From Gammaproteobacteria bacterium (lineage in GTDB: Bacteria; Pseudomonadota; Gammaproteobacteria; Burkholderiales; Gallionellaceae): a DNA stretch of 64,000 nucleotides. The DNA lies in the NCBI GenBank assembly GCA_018819205.1, contig JAHJQE010000071.1, positions 29,901 to 93,900 on the forward strand. Direction: 5' to 3'. The translations under genes and the position numbers were made by a program. Shown here piece by piece: positions 35,555-44,608 of this stretch. Each line of letters begins with the position of its first letter. Within the stretch, counting starts at the first letter, position 1. The notes under the pieces were generated by a model, which had not been told where the DNA came from, did no database searches, and saw only the letters and a list, made by a program, of their open reading frames with translations.

Positions 35555-35580
35555 GATTTATTCTTTGTACGTATAAGCTT

Positions 35581-35622
35581 CATAAACAACTATGCCCGCA
35601 TATGCGGGCATAGTTGTTTATG
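35581..35622. terminator. Perfect 42-base palindrome between convergent rfbA and tolC (probable two-way terminator)
   Basis: CATAAACAACTATGCCCGCA begins a sequence whose second half is the exact reverse complement of the first (21-base arms, no spacer). The GC-rich middle (GCCCGCATATGCGGGC) would form a strong hairpin. It lies 27 bases after rfbA and 17 bases after the tolC stop on the other strand. Flanking T- and A-rich parts (gttgttta/taaacaac) can act as a weak U-tract in both directions. Confidence 0.7.
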
Positions 35623-35638
35623 ACAGGAAGGAATCAGG

Positions 35639-36937
35639 CTAGTGCAGTGCCTGATTCACCTGCACCAGATCTTCTTCCTGCAGTTTCCCCGCAGCCGCCT
35701 TCAATCTCAGATGGCTGACCAGATAGTTGTATTGCGCCTGATACAGGTCGCGCCGTGTCGCATACATCTGCTGTTGCGCATTGAGCACATCGAGGCTGGT
35801 GCGCACACCGACTTCCTGTCCCAGCTTGCTGGCTGCCAGCAGGCTCTCGCTTGATTTCAGCGCCTGTTGCAATGCCTGCACCTGCGCGATGCCGGTCGCC
35901 ACACCCAGATATGCCTGACGTGTCTGCACTGCCACATTGCGTCGAGCATTTTCCAGATCCTGTCTGGCTTTCTCGCGGTTGGCATCCGCCTCGCGCCATT
36001 TCGACTGTGTCGCCCCGCCCTGGAACAAAGGCATGTTCAGTTGCAGCGCCACCGAGGTATTGCGTGTTTCGCCGCAGCTGGTGAATACGCAGCCGGTGTT
36101 CTTGGAATAGTTGCCGACCAGATCCAGTGTAGGCAAGTGTCCACCACGGCTGCGTGCGACCTCTTCATCCGCCAGCTGGTATGCCGCTTCCGCGATCTGC
36201 ACCTGCACATTGTGGAGCTTGGCCTCCTCTACCCACTTCTGCACGTCAGCGGGCTCTGCAGCGACCGGATTGAAGCCCGCTCCCAGCACATTCAGCGCAG
36301 GCAGATCGGCATTGATGAGTTGCTGCAGGTTGCGCTGTTTCACCTCCAGGTCGCTGGCTGCTGCCAGTTCCTGCGCCAGGATCAGGTCATAGCGTGCCTG
36401 CGCTTCATAGGTATCGGTGACGGTGGCCGTACCGACCTCGAAATTGCGCTTGGCCTGTTCCAGTTGCTGGGCGATGGCGGACTTCTGCGCCACGATCAGC
36501 TGCACCGTATCCTGTGCGATCAGCACATCGAAATAGACTTGCGCACTACGCAGGATGACGTCCTGCTGCGCGGCTTTGTACTGCGCCTCGGAGATGACGA
36601 CCTGCAGTTCGGACTGGTTGTACATGGCCCAGTTCTGCTCGCGGAACAGCGGCTGGGTAACCGTCACCCCGTAGCCATGGCTGTTGTATTTGCTCGCACC
36701 ATAAGGCGCATTGATGTCGTTGTACGCAGTACTGGCATTCAGGTTGACACTCGGCATCAGCAACGCGCGTCCCTGGCTCAGCTTTTCCTGACCTGCCTGC
36801 TGCGCTGCACGTGCTGCCGCAAACACCGCATCCTGCGTCTGGGCGGCACGGTAGATATCGATCAGATCGGCCGCCGAAGCCGGCGCGGCAAAGGCGGCTG
36901 CCAGCATCGCGCTCAAAATGGTTCTGGACGGTTTCAT
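35639..36937 (-). CDS. tolC: TolC-family outer membrane efflux channel
   Basis: A signal peptide (ILSAMLAAAFAAPASA|AD) precedes two repeats of long alpha-helical hairpins with beta strands, the layout of TolC (432 residues). The C-terminal LGQEVGVRTSLDVLNAQQQM and ARYDLILAQELAAASDL match the structural repeats of the family. It would form the outer-membrane duct for the RND pump encoded upstream at 37941-41965, although in betaproteobacteria tolC often also sits near pcm and waaA. The ATG at 36937 has a GGAG ribosome binding site 7 bases upstream; the frame extends to 36955. Confidence 0.92.
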   Translation of the reverse strand: MKPSRTILSAMLAAAFAAPASAADLIDIYRAAQTQDAVFAAARAAQQAGQEKLSQGRALLMPSVNLNASTAYNDINAPYGASKYNSHGYGVTVTQPLFREQNWAMYNQSELQVVISEAQYKAAQQDVILRSAQVYFDVLIAQDTVQLIVAQKSAIAQQLEQAKRNFEVGTATVTDTYEAQARYDLILAQELAAASDLEVKQRNLQQLINADLPALNVLGAGFNPVAAEPADVQKWVEEAKLHNVQVQIAEAAYQLADEEVARSRGGHLPTLDLVGNYSKNTGCVFTSCGETRNTSVALQLNMPLFQGGATQSKWREADANREKARQDLENARRNVAVQTRQAYLGVATGIAQVQALQQALKSSESLLAASKLGQEVGVRTSLDVLNAQQQMYATRRDLYQAQYNYLVSHLRLKAAAGKLQEEDLVQVNQALH

Positions 36938-36954
36938 GGTGTACTCCATTAGCA

Positions 36955-36998
36955 TATTAGAATTGGCTAATATTATAGACTTGGCACGATTGAGGCAA
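36955..36998 (-). promoter_or_regulatory. tolC promoter with overlapping inverted repeat
   Basis: On the minus strand TATAAT (complement 36972-36977) is preceded by TTGCCT (36993-36998) with a 15-base spacer, which is a little short. Immediately downstream is the perfect inverted repeat TATTAG-N6-CTAATA (36955-36972), which overlaps the -10 box and could be bound by a dimeric repressor. The TetR-type protein at 41962 is one candidate, but this motif does not recur before that gene. Confidence 0.45.
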
Positions 36999-37026
36999 GC
37001 CTAATGATTAGGGCGTCTCTACTTAT

Positions 37027-37176
37027 TCGTCACACCGGCGAAGGCCGGTGTCCAGTACAAAGCATAGGTTCAGTGCAACGCGCTGGCGTAACGGCATTTT
37101 TAATCAAAGCCACCGGATGGCCGTACCTCGAAACTCGCCGCATGTTGCTCGTTTTCCGGCCTGCGCCGGAATGACA
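37027..37176. repeat. REP-like composite element, full length
   Basis: This copy contains both ends: core ACACCGGCGAAGGCCGGTGT at 37031-37050, the arm cagtgcaacgcgctg, then the block gatggccgtacctcgaaact (about 37117-37136), and a closing core TTCCGGCCTGCGCCGGAATG at about 37154-37173. Parts of it recur at 5196-5273, 8295-8362, 31780-31860 and 31973-32040. Confidence 0.75.
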
Positions 37177-37210
37177 GAATCTGGTTTTTTTACCGGCCAT
37201 TGGGCGACCT

Positions 37211-37861
37211 TCAGAATACGAAGCGTTCTGGCTGCTGTACGTTACGCAGCGGCGCGACCACTGTTTCGAACAACACTTTGGTATCAAAGGTATCGGCACC
37301 GGTACGGGTGATCAGTTGTGCATGCATCGCGGGTGCATCACCGACGATGGCGAACAGGCGACCGCCGACCTTCAGTTGCTGCTTGTAGGCTTCAGGCACC
37401 ATGGGTACCGAGGCAGTGAGTACGATGGCATCGTATTCGGCTTCACCCCAGCTGTGCGCGGCATCCCCAACTTGCAGGGTCACATTGTCGATATTGTGCG
37501 TGGCCAGATGGCGCGAGGCAGAAGTGCTCAGCTCCGGCTCGATCTCGACGCTGGTCACCTGCGCGGCCAAACGTGCCAGCAACGCGGTCACATAACCGCT
37601 ACCGGTACCGATCTCCAGCACGTTGTCTGTTGGCTGCAGCGACAGTGCCTGCACTGCGCGCGCCTCAACCTTGGGTTGCCACATGCTGGCGCCATGTCCC
37701 AGCGGAATCTCGGTATCGGCAAATGCCAGTCCTTTGCTTTCGGCCGGTACGAACTGTTCACGGCGCACCGCCTTCAGCAGTTCCAGAACGCGGGGATCGA
37801 GTACATCCCATGGGCGGATCTGCTGCTCGATCATGTTGAAGCGTGCTTGTTCCAGATTCAT
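37211..37861 (-). CDS. pcm: Protein-L-isoaspartate O-methyltransferase
   Basis: The enzyme methylates isoaspartyl residues in damaged proteins using S-adenosylmethionine. NVLEIGTGSGYVTALLARLA (about 84-103) is the SAM-binding loop, and the N-terminal RFNMIEQQIRPWDVLDPRVL matches the shorter betaproteobacterial form. The isoaspartate-binding segment here reads LGHGASMWQPKVEARAVQAL, with Trp-Gln-Pro where the classical enzyme has Ile-Ser-Gln-Pro, as in the PcmA-like paralogues. An AAGGAG site precedes the ATG. It lies between the RND genes and tolC on the same strand. Confidence 0.9.
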   Translation of the reverse strand: MNLEQARFNMIEQQIRPWDVLDPRVLELLKAVRREQFVPAESKGLAFADTEIPLGHGASMWQPKVEARAVQALSLQPTDNVLEIGTGSGYVTALLARLAAQVTSVEIEPELSTSASRHLATHNIDNVTLQVGDAAHSWGEAEYDAIVLTASVPMVPEAYKQQLKVGGRLFAIVGDAPAMHAQLITRTGADTFDTKVLFETVVAPLRNVQQPERFVF

Positions 37862-37940
37862 TACTCTCTCCTTGTTGTCCTGTGTATTGCCGTCCGATAG
37901 GCCATATCGCGCGGGAGTATAGCAACACCCCCTGGCACCC

Positions 37941-40900
37941 TCAACCTGCCTTTGCCTCGCTTGCGTGTGCCGGGTGCCGCCGCAGCTTGTTCACCATCCT
38001 GAGCATCCACTGGATACCGTCGTCCACATAGGTGAATACCACCGGGATCACCAGCAGACTCAGGAAGGTGGATGTGATCAGACCGCCGATCACCACGATC
38101 GCCATCGGTGCGCGGAAACTCGGGTCGACGCCGATACCCAGCGCCACCGGCATCATGCCGGCGCCCATCGCCAGCGTGGTCATCACGATCGGGCGCGCGC
38201 GCTTCTTGCACGCGTCGAGCAAGGCTTCGGCGCGGTCCATGCCACGCTCGCGGCGCGACACGATGGCGTATTCCACCAGCAGGATGGAGTTCTTGGTGGC
38301 GATACCCATCAGCATGATCAGGCCGATCATGGAAGGCATCGACAACGCGGTCTGCGTGATGAACAGCGCGAGGAACGCTCCCGGCACCGACAGCACCAGC
38401 GCGGCCAGGATGGTGGTCGGCTGCACGAAGTCCTTGAACAGCAGCACCAGCACGATGTAGATACACAGCACGCCGGTCAGCATCGCCAGACTGAAACTCT
38501 GAAACAGTTCGCCCATCGCTTCCGCGTCGCCCACTGTCGCCACGCTCACCCCGCGCGGCAGGTCCTGCAGGCTGGGCAAGGCCAGTGCCCTGGCTTCCAC
38601 CTCGCCCAGCGGCTGCTGGTTGAGCTCGATCTCGAAATTGATGTTGCGCGTGCGGTCGTAACGGTCGATCTCGGAAGGACCGCTCTCGATACTCAAGTCT
38701 GCAACGTTGCCCAGCAGCACCGGACCACGCGCGCCCGGCACCACCAGACGGGACAGCAGATCAAGGTCTTGTCGTGCATCGGGACGCAGTTTCACCACCA
38801 CCGGGATCTGCCGGTCGGCCAGGTTGAGCTTGGCCAGTGCCTGGTCATAATCGCCCGCCGTGGCGATACGCAGGGTATCCGCGATGGCGGCTGTGGTCAC
38901 GCCGAGGTCGGCCGCGCGCGCGAAATCCGGTCGCACCACCAGTTCCGGACGCACCAGGCTGGAAGTCGAGGTGACGTTGCCGATGCCGGGGATGGTGCGC
39001 AGATCGCGCATCACCTTCTGCGCGTGCTCACCCAGCACCTGGCCGTTCTCACCGGCCAGCACCAGGACGTACTTGTCGTTGGAGCCGCCCAGACCGACCT
39101 TGACACGCACACCCGGCAATACCTGCAATGCTTCGCGCAACTGGCTTTCGATATCCTGCTTGGTGATATCACGGTCCTGGCGCCGCGTGAAATTAAGGGT
39201 CAGGGTCGCTTTGCGCACATCGGCTGCACCTTGCGGGGCGAATGGATCACCGCCTGCACTGCCTCCCCCGATCGCGGTGTAGATCAGCTTCACGTGCGGA
39301 TTCTGCGCAACCACCTCGCGGGCACGCTCGGCCATGCGATAGGACTGATCGAAGGTGCTCCCCGGCGGCAGCGTGATGGTCACCTGCGACTGCGATAGAT
39401 CATCCGGCGGTACGAACCCGGTCGGCAACAATGGCACCAGCGCGAACGAGCCGAAGAAGAACACGGCTGCACCGATCAGGGTCAGCACCCGGTGTCTCAG
39501 ACAAAAACCCGCCCACTTCATGTACACGACGATCCAGCCCGGCAACTCGTGGGAGACGCGCGGACGCAGGATGTAGGCAGACATCATCGGTGTCAGCATG
39601 CGCGCCACCACCAGCGAGAAGAACACCGCGATGGCTGCGGTCCAGCCGAACTGGACGAAGAACTTGCCGGCCACGCCGCTCATGAATGCGGTCGGCAGGA
39701 ACACTGCGATCAGGGTGAATGTCGTGGCGATCACGGCCAGTCCGATCTCGTCGGCCGCCTCCATCGCGGCCTGGTACGGGGTCTTGCCCATCTCCAGATG
39801 GCGCATGATGTTCTCGATCTCGACGATGGCATCGTCCACCAATACGCCGACCACCAGCGACAAGGACAGCAGGGTCACGATATTGATCGAGAAGCCCATG
39901 AAATACATCGCCGCGAACGTCGGGATGACCGCCAGCGGCAGTGCGGTCGCTGCCACGATGGTCGCGCGCACGTTGCGCAGGAACGCCAGCACCACCAGTA
40001 CCGCCAATGCCGCGCCCTCGTACAGCAGATTCATCGAGCCGTGGTAGTTCTCTTCAACGGGATCGACGAAGTTGAACGCCTCGGTGATCTCGATATCGGG
40101 GTGTTCGCTGCGCAGCTTCTCCAGCACCCTGAGCACGCCCTGCGCCACATCCACCTCGCCATATCCGCGCGTGCGACTGATCTCGAAACCCACCACATCA
40201 CGACCATCGAGCAAAGCGGCGCTGCGCCGCTCGGCGATGGTGTCGCTGACCGTGGCCACCTGATCGAGACGGATGTGGCGACCATCCGCAAGGACGACCT
40301 CGATCTTCGCCATCTCCTCTGCCGACTGAACGGTGGCGATGGTGCGCACCGATTGCTCCATGCCACCGATGTCGGAACGACCGCCGGATGCTTCCTGCTG
40401 GATCAGGCGCAGTTGTTGCGAGACCTCGGAAGCCGTGGCATTCAATGCCAGCAGTTTCGCCGGATCGAGCTCGACGCTGACCTGTCGGGTCACACCGCCC
40501 ACACGAACCACCGCCCCGACACCGCGCACAGACATCAGCGACTTGGCGACGTTGTTATCCACGAACCAGGAAAGCTGCTCTTCACTCATGCTCGGCGAGG
40601 AGATGGTGTACGTCAGGATGGGCAGCCCGGCCAGTTCGACCTTGGCCACGGTCGGATCGCGCAGGTCGCGCGGCAGATCGGCACGTACACGCGTCACCGC
40701 AGCGCGCACGTCGTCCACGGCTTCCTGCGTATCTTTCTCCAGACGGAACTCGGACGTGACGATCACCGTGCCGTCTTGCACCTTGGTGTACAGGTGCTTC
40801 AACCCTTGTGTGTTGGCGAGCGAGTTCTCCAGCTTGCGCGCCACCTCGGTCTCCATCTGCGCCGGCGAAGCGCCCGGCAACGAAGCCGTCACGGTCACCA

Positions 40901-41030
40901 TGGGCAATTCGATATCCGGGAATTGCTGGATCTTCATGGCCTTGAAACCCATGAGCCCCATCAGGGTGAGCATGATGAAGGCAAGGATAGCCGGTGTCGG
41001 GTTACGGATGGACCATGATGAAACGTTCAT
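37941..41030 (-). CDS. RND-family efflux pump, inner membrane subunit
   Basis: The 1029-residue protein has the AcrB architecture: an N-terminal membrane helix, two large periplasmic loops (about 40-330 and 560-850), and twelve membrane helices in two sets. LVVGVLVDDAIVEIENIMRH (helix 4) contains the two Asp residues of the proton relay, and TALPLAVIPTFAAMYFMGFS and GLIMLMGIATKNSILLVEYA are family hallmarks. The sequence resembles the multidrug (HAE) group rather than heavy-metal pumps. The adaptor gene ends 2 bases upstream, and tolC lies downstream of pcm. Confidence 0.93.
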   Translation of the reverse strand: MNVSSWSIRNPTPAILAFIMLTLMGLMGFKAMKIQQFPDIELPMVTVTASLPGASPAQMETEVARKLENSLANTQGLKHLYTKVQDGTVIVTSEFRLEKDTQEAVDDVRAAVTRVRADLPRDLRDPTVAKVELAGLPILTYTISSPSMSEEQLSWFVDNNVAKSLMSVRGVGAVVRVGGVTRQVSVELDPAKLLALNATASEVSQQLRLIQQEASGGRSDIGGMEQSVRTIATVQSAEEMAKIEVVLADGRHIRLDQVATVSDTIAERRSAALLDGRDVVGFEISRTRGYGEVDVAQGVLRVLEKLRSEHPDIEITEAFNFVDPVEENYHGSMNLLYEGAALAVLVVLAFLRNVRATIVAATALPLAVIPTFAAMYFMGFSINIVTLLSLSLVVGVLVDDAIVEIENIMRHLEMGKTPYQAAMEAADEIGLAVIATTFTLIAVFLPTAFMSGVAGKFFVQFGWTAAIAVFFSLVVARMLTPMMSAYILRPRVSHELPGWIVVYMKWAGFCLRHRVLTLIGAAVFFFGSFALVPLLPTGFVPPDDLSQSQVTITLPPGSTFDQSYRMAERAREVVAQNPHVKLIYTAIGGGSAGGDPFAPQGAADVRKATLTLNFTRRQDRDITKQDIESQLREALQVLPGVRVKVGLGGSNDKYVLVLAGENGQVLGEHAQKVMRDLRTIPGIGNVTSTSSLVRPELVVRPDFARAADLGVTTAAIADTLRIATAGDYDQALAKLNLADRQIPVVVKLRPDARQDLDLLSRLVVPGARGPVLLGNVADLSIESGPSEIDRYDRTRNINFEIELNQQPLGEVEARALALPSLQDLPRGVSVATVGDAEAMGELFQSFSLAMLTGVLCIYIVLVLLFKDFVQPTTILAALVLSVPGAFLALFITQTALSMPSMIGLIMLMGIATKNSILLVEYAIVSRRERGMDRAEALLDACKKRARPIVMTTLAMGAGMMPVALGIGVDPSFRAPMAIVVIGGLITSTFLSLLVIPVVFTYVDDGIQWMLRMVNKLRRHPAHASEAKAG

Positions 41031-41032
41031 GC

Positions 41033-41965
41033 TTATTCCTTCACCACCAGTACCAGATCGCCCTCGGTCAGAAAGGCGCCGCCACTTTCCACGACCGGCT
41101 CTCCGGCCTGCAAGCCCCGCGTGATCTCGATACGCGCGCCATTGCGCTGGCCGATCTGCACCACACGTTCATGCACACGCGATTCCGCATCCACCGCCAG
41201 CACGTAGCTCTGGCTGCCGCGTTGCAGCACCGCTCCGGCGGGTAGCCAGCGTACCTTGCGCGCACTGCTGACATCGAATGTGCCGCGCGCAAAAGCACCG
41301 GCGATAACGCCGCTGCTGTCATTCAGCGCGACCAGTGCGTAGCCATATCGGGTATGCGGATCGACCGAGGGAGAGATGGCACGCACCGTACCGCTCAGGG
41401 TGCGCCCGCCGACCAGCAGTACATGCACTTTCATGCCGCGACGAAGCAGCATCAGTTCGTCTGCAGTCAGTTCGGCACGCCATTCCAGACGGCCTTTGCG
41501 GATGAGGCGGAACAGTTCTACACCCGCCTGCGGCATGGAGCCCGCGTTGGCACTGGTGGAGGAGATGATCCCGTCGTCCGGCGCAAGGATCTTGCCTTGC
41601 GGCGTATCGTCGCCATCGCGACGGATGGCATTGTCCAGCGTCGCCAGCACTTCACCGCGTTTCACCGAATCACCGATACTCACCTTCACCTCGGCGATAC
41701 GCACCCCCTGCAACTGTGAGCCGATGATCGCCTCCTGCCAGGGCAGGATGCTGCCGTTCGCAGACAGGGTCTCCGACCATTTGCCTTCTTTCAGCACCAC
41801 CGTACGCACCGTCAAGGCCGGGCGTCCTGTCGCTGCAGGCGCGGCCCCAGCCTCCTCCGCGATGCTGTGGCCCATCAGCCAGACAGCTCCGCCCGCCAGC
41901 ACCAGCGACGCCAGCAGCATCTTGATGAGCAAAGGTTTGTTGTCGAGGATCCGTGTCTTCATCAT
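41033..41965 (-). CDS. RND efflux periplasmic adaptor (membrane fusion protein)
   Basis: A single N-terminal membrane anchor (LLIKMLLASLVLAGGAVWLM, about 13-32) precedes a biotinyl-lipoyl-like hairpin (GDSVKRGEVLATLDNAIRRD and GIISSTSANAGSMPQAGVEL) and beta-barrel domains (LEWRAELTADELMLLRRGMK). The long helical hairpin of AcrA is very short here, so the protein is only 310 residues. It bridges the RND pump and TolC. Its start overlaps the TetR stop by 4 bases. Confidence 0.9.
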   Translation of the reverse strand: MMKTRILDNKPLLIKMLLASLVLAGGAVWLMGHSIAEEAGAAPAATGRPALTVRTVVLKEGKWSETLSANGSILPWQEAIIGSQLQGVRIAEVKVSIGDSVKRGEVLATLDNAIRRDGDDTPQGKILAPDDGIISSTSANAGSMPQAGVELFRLIRKGRLEWRAELTADELMLLRRGMKVHVLLVGGRTLSGTVRAISPSVDPHTRYGYALVALNDSSGVIAGAFARGTFDVSSARKVRWLPAGAVLQRGSQSYVLAVDAESRVHERVVQIGQRNGARIEITRGLQAGEPVVESGGAFLTEGDLVLVVKE

Positions 41966-42648
41966 GTTCTTTCCTTATGCAGTTTCGTGCGTCGTTCCTT
42001 CTCACCTGCGATCAGTGCCTGTGCATGTCCGACCAATCGTTCCACCATCGTTTCGCGTGCGGGCATGCCCTTCAGTAGTTGCGGTGCATACGCCTCGACG
42101 GCGTTGCGTGCGCCGTGCAGATAGACCGTCGCCAGACCGACCAGGCTGAACGACAGTCGCTGCACGTCATCATCTGCCTCGCCCAGCTGTAATTCGCGGC
42201 ACAGCAATCCGATCAGCATTTCATGGTTGGGCCGGAAGGCCTGCACCACCGCATCACCCAGCACACCGCTGGGGTCGCCATCCTCACGCGCATGCAATCG
42301 CATGAACTGCTGCAGCATCGGATCGTCTTCGGCGCCGGGCGGGAACAGCCAGACGTACAGCGCGCGCAACGCTTCAGGCAGCGAGACCTGCTGCAGATCC
42401 AGTGTGGCGAAGGTATTGCATTCGTTCAGGAAAGGCAGGCGGAACACCTCGCGGTAGAGCGCCGCCTTGTCACCGAAGTGGTAATGGATGGAGGCCAGAT
42501 TGACCTCGGCACGGCGCGCGATCTCACGGGTGGTCGCTGCCTTGAAGCCCTGCTCGGCGAACACCTCGGTCGCCGCCTGCAGCAGGCGCCAGCGCGTCTC
42601 TTCCTGCGAGCTGGGCGCATGGCCCAGCAGGCGCTGAGCCATGTTCAT
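41962..42648 (-). CDS. TetR/AcrR-family repressor of the RND operon (CerR-like)
   Basis: The helix-turn-helix is AATEVFAEQGFKAATTREIA followed by RRAEVNLASIHYHFGDKAAL, near the N-terminus. The C-terminal ligand domain resembles the DUF1956/CerR type. It is the first gene of the tetR-adaptor-pump operon, the usual arrangement for a self-regulated pump. I chose the ATG at 42648; a TTG at 42681 and an ATG at 42642 are alternatives, and none has a good ribosome binding site. Confidence 0.88.
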   Translation of the reverse strand: MNMAQRLLGHAPSSQEETRWRLLQAATEVFAEQGFKAATTREIARRAEVNLASIHYHFGDKAALYREVFRLPFLNECNTFATLDLQQVSLPEALRALYVWLFPPGAEDDPMLQQFMRLHAREDGDPSGVLGDAVVQAFRPNHEMLIGLLCRELQLGEADDDVQRLSFSLVGLATVYLHGARNAVEAYAPQLLKGMPARETMVERLVGHAQALIAGEKERRTKLHKERT

Positions 42649-42718
42649 CAGGGGACAACATAATTTCTTGGAAGGGCTCAACTTCGCTCCGGCTGCGGGG
42701 ACAGGGAGCGCAAGATAT

Positions 42719-42749
42719 TTCAGTCAAACGATTAAGTCAAGCGACTGAA
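42719..42749. promoter_or_regulatory. Putative TetR operator upstream of the efflux operon
   Basis: TTCAGTC (42719-42725) and GACTGAA (42743-42749) form an inverted repeat. On the minus strand the interior reads as two adjacent half-palindromes, AGTCGCTTGACT and AATCGTTTGACT, a typical double TetR-dimer site. It lies about 70 bases before the tetR start. Confidence 0.6.
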
Positions 42750-42845
42750 TCCGAGCTCTCGGAACAACAGCCTTCAGGCGCTTGCGTGTTGCTATCACTG
42801 GATTTAGTATGCAAGCATTGATAGCATAATGATAAGGAGGCCGAC

Positions 42846-43100
42846 ATGGCGACAGTTACCGTTAGAAATCTGCCCGACGAGGTACATCGCGCGCTTCGCG
42901 TGCGGGCGGCTACGCACGCACGCAGCACCGAAGCAGAGATCCGCGACATTCTCGACGCGGCCGTACGCCCGCCGGAGCGCCTTCGCTTGGGCACGGCCTT
43001 GGCTGAACTGGCCCGCCGCGCCGGGCTGACCGATAGCGACATCGCTGCCCTTGAGCAGTTACGCGACAAGACCCCTGCCGAGCCAGTGAGGTTTGAATGA
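42846..43100 (+). CDS. FitA-like ribbon-helix-helix antitoxin
   Basis: TVTVRNLPDEVHRALRVRAA is the DNA-binding ribbon and first helix, and TEAEIRDILDAAVRPPERLR the second helix and linker, as in FitA/VagC-type antitoxins; the tail LAELARRAGLTDSDIAALEQ should bind the toxin. A strong AAGGAGG ribosome binding site precedes the ATG. The stop overlaps the toxin start (ATGA). Confidence 0.9.
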   Translation: MATVTVRNLPDEVHRALRVRAATHARSTEAEIRDILDAAVRPPERLRLGTALAELARRAGLTDSDIAALEQLRDKTPAEPVRFE

Positions 43101-43519
43101 TTGTCCTGGATACCAACGTTGTCTCCGAGGCGATGAAGGCGGAGCCGAATCACGCGGTGCTGGCGTGGCTGGATGAGCAGGCGGCCGAAACGCTTTACCT
43201 GTCCAGCGTCACGCTGGCCGAATTGCTGTTTGGTATTGGCGCTCTGCCTGCCGGTCGGCGCAAGGACGTACTGGCTCAAACGCTGGATGGACTGTTGGCG
43301 CTGTTCGGGGATCGCGTGCTTGCTTTCGATACCGACGCGGCACGGCACTATGCAGCGCTAGCCGTAACTGCCCGAGCCGCCGGCAAGGGATTCCCCACGC
43401 CAGACGGCTATATTGCCGCCATTGCGACCGCTCGCGGTTTCACCGTCGCCACACGCGACGTTGCGCCATTCAAGGCGGCCGGCCTCAACGTCATCAACCC
43501 GTGGGAAGTGATGTCATGA
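43097..43519 (+). CDS. FitB/VapC-like PIN-domain toxin
   Basis: A PIN-domain ribonuclease. The acidic residues at IVLDTNVVSEAMK (Asp5), SVTLAELLFGIGALP (Glu), FPTPDGYIAAIATARG (Asp) and FTVATRDVAPFKAAGLNVIN form the metal-binding site. FitB/VapC toxins cut RNA and are held by their antitoxins. At 140 residues it is complete. The 109 bases between this gene and the convergent LysR gene contain no clear terminator. Confidence 0.9.
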   Translation: MIVLDTNVVSEAMKAEPNHAVLAWLDEQAAETLYLSSVTLAELLFGIGALPAGRRKDVLAQTLDGLLALFGDRVLAFDTDAARHYAALAVTARAAGKGFPTPDGYIAAIATARGFTVATRDVAPFKAAGLNVINPWEVMS

Positions 43520-43628
43520 TCCGGAGTCTCCCGCGGAATTAACGGAGAAGTGACGCACAGTACAGGCAACTCGCAGCGACACTTTCGCAACGATCGCTCC
43601 AACGCCAGCAATAATAAGTGACTGCCGA

Positions 43629-44555
43629 TCATGTGCTTGGTGCCGTGCCGTACACCTCATGCAACAATTCGACGAAACGCCGCGCCTGCGGCGACAGGAA
43701 CTTGCCTTTGCGCAACACCAGCCCGTAACCGCGCTGCGGGAAATATTCCTTGAGGGGGATGCACTTCAGTTTCTCGCTGCCAGTCAGGCAGATTGCAGTG
43801 ACGATGGAGATACCCATGCCGAGCTCGACGTATTTCTTGATCACTTCCCAGCCGCCCGCTTCCAGCGTCACCTTGAAAGTCAGGTTGTGCTGCTGGAACA
43901 CGTATTTGACGATGTTCCAGGTAGAGAGATGGCGCGGCGGCAGGATCATGCCGTACTGGCTCACCGCCTCAAGCGTCACTTCGTCGTAGGCCGCCAACGG
44001 ATGATCGAGCGGCACGATGAGTACCGGGTCGAACATGGCCACCGGCTCATAGATGATGTCGTCCGGCACCTCCAGCATGGAGCCGACCGCGAAGTCGATC
44101 TCGTCCGCGCGCAGCATCTTCAGACCGTCGCGCCCTGTGACGTTGTGCAGCTTGGTATGTATGCCCGGATAGCTGGCCACGAAACGACGCACGGCTTCAG
44201 GTAATACATACAGGATGGTGGACTCGCCCGCACCGATGTTGAGCTCTCCCGATTCCAGCCGGCCGTGCAGCGCGGCGAAGTTCTCCTGCAAGCCATCGAC
44301 GCCTTTTACCAGCGGCTCCGCCAGTGCGTACAGCGACTCGCCATCCGGTGTGAGCTTGAGCACCGGCCCGCGTCGCTCGAACAAGGTGACATTCAATTCG
44401 CGTTCCAGCGCCTGGATCTGCAAGGTGACGGAAGGCTGGCTGATGAACAGTTTCTGCGCCGCCTGGGTCACGCTGCCACTGCGCACCACTTCGCAGAAAG
44501 CACGCATCTGCTTGATCCTGCTGTCTTTATAGTAAGCCTGCCCGTCCTTTGCCAT
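43629..44555 (-). CDS. LysR-family transcriptional regulator (CysB-like)
   Basis: The N-terminal winged helix (MRAFCEVVRSGSVTQAAQKL and FISQPSVTLQIQALERELNV) is followed by a periplasmic-binding-like sensing domain. The C-terminal part (GGWEVIKKYVELGMGISIVT) resembles CysB/Cbl-type sensors, though the effector is unknown. A GAGGGG ribosome binding site precedes the ATG. It is divergent from rnfB with a 146-base shared region, so control of the Rnf/pyruvate oxidoreductase operon is a good inference. Confidence 0.88.
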   Translation of the reverse strand: MAKDGQAYYKDSRIKQMRAFCEVVRSGSVTQAAQKLFISQPSVTLQIQALERELNVTLFERRGPVLKLTPDGESLYALAEPLVKGVDGLQENFAALHGRLESGELNIGAGESTILYVLPEAVRRFVASYPGIHTKLHNVTGRDGLKMLRADEIDFAVGSMLEVPDDIIYEPVAMFDPVLIVPLDHPLAAYDEVTLEAVSQYGMILPPRHLSTWNIVKYVFQQHNLTFKVTLEAGGWEVIKKYVELGMGISIVTAICLTGSEKLKCIPLKEYFPQRGYGLVLRKGKFLSPQARRFVELLHEVYGTAPST

Positions 44556-44586
44556 AGCAATCCCCTCAACTAATACTTATTTGACT

Positions 44587-44608
44587 AATAATTAAAATTG
44601 AAATTATT
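44587..44608. promoter_or_regulatory. Candidate LysR-type operator between lysR and rnfB
   Basis: AATAATT (44587-44593) and AATTATT (44602-44608) are inverted around 8 bases in an AT-rich part of the divergent region, 31 bases from the lysR start and 93 bases from rnfB. Its symmetry is that of LysR-type sites, although it has no T-N11-A core that I can call with confidence. Confidence 0.4.

Noticed and set aside
39492..41018. A 508-residue plus-strand frame opposite the RND pump
   Set aside because: It is the antisense of a conserved AcrB-type gene and has a His/Gln/Asp-rich composition typical of such shadows.
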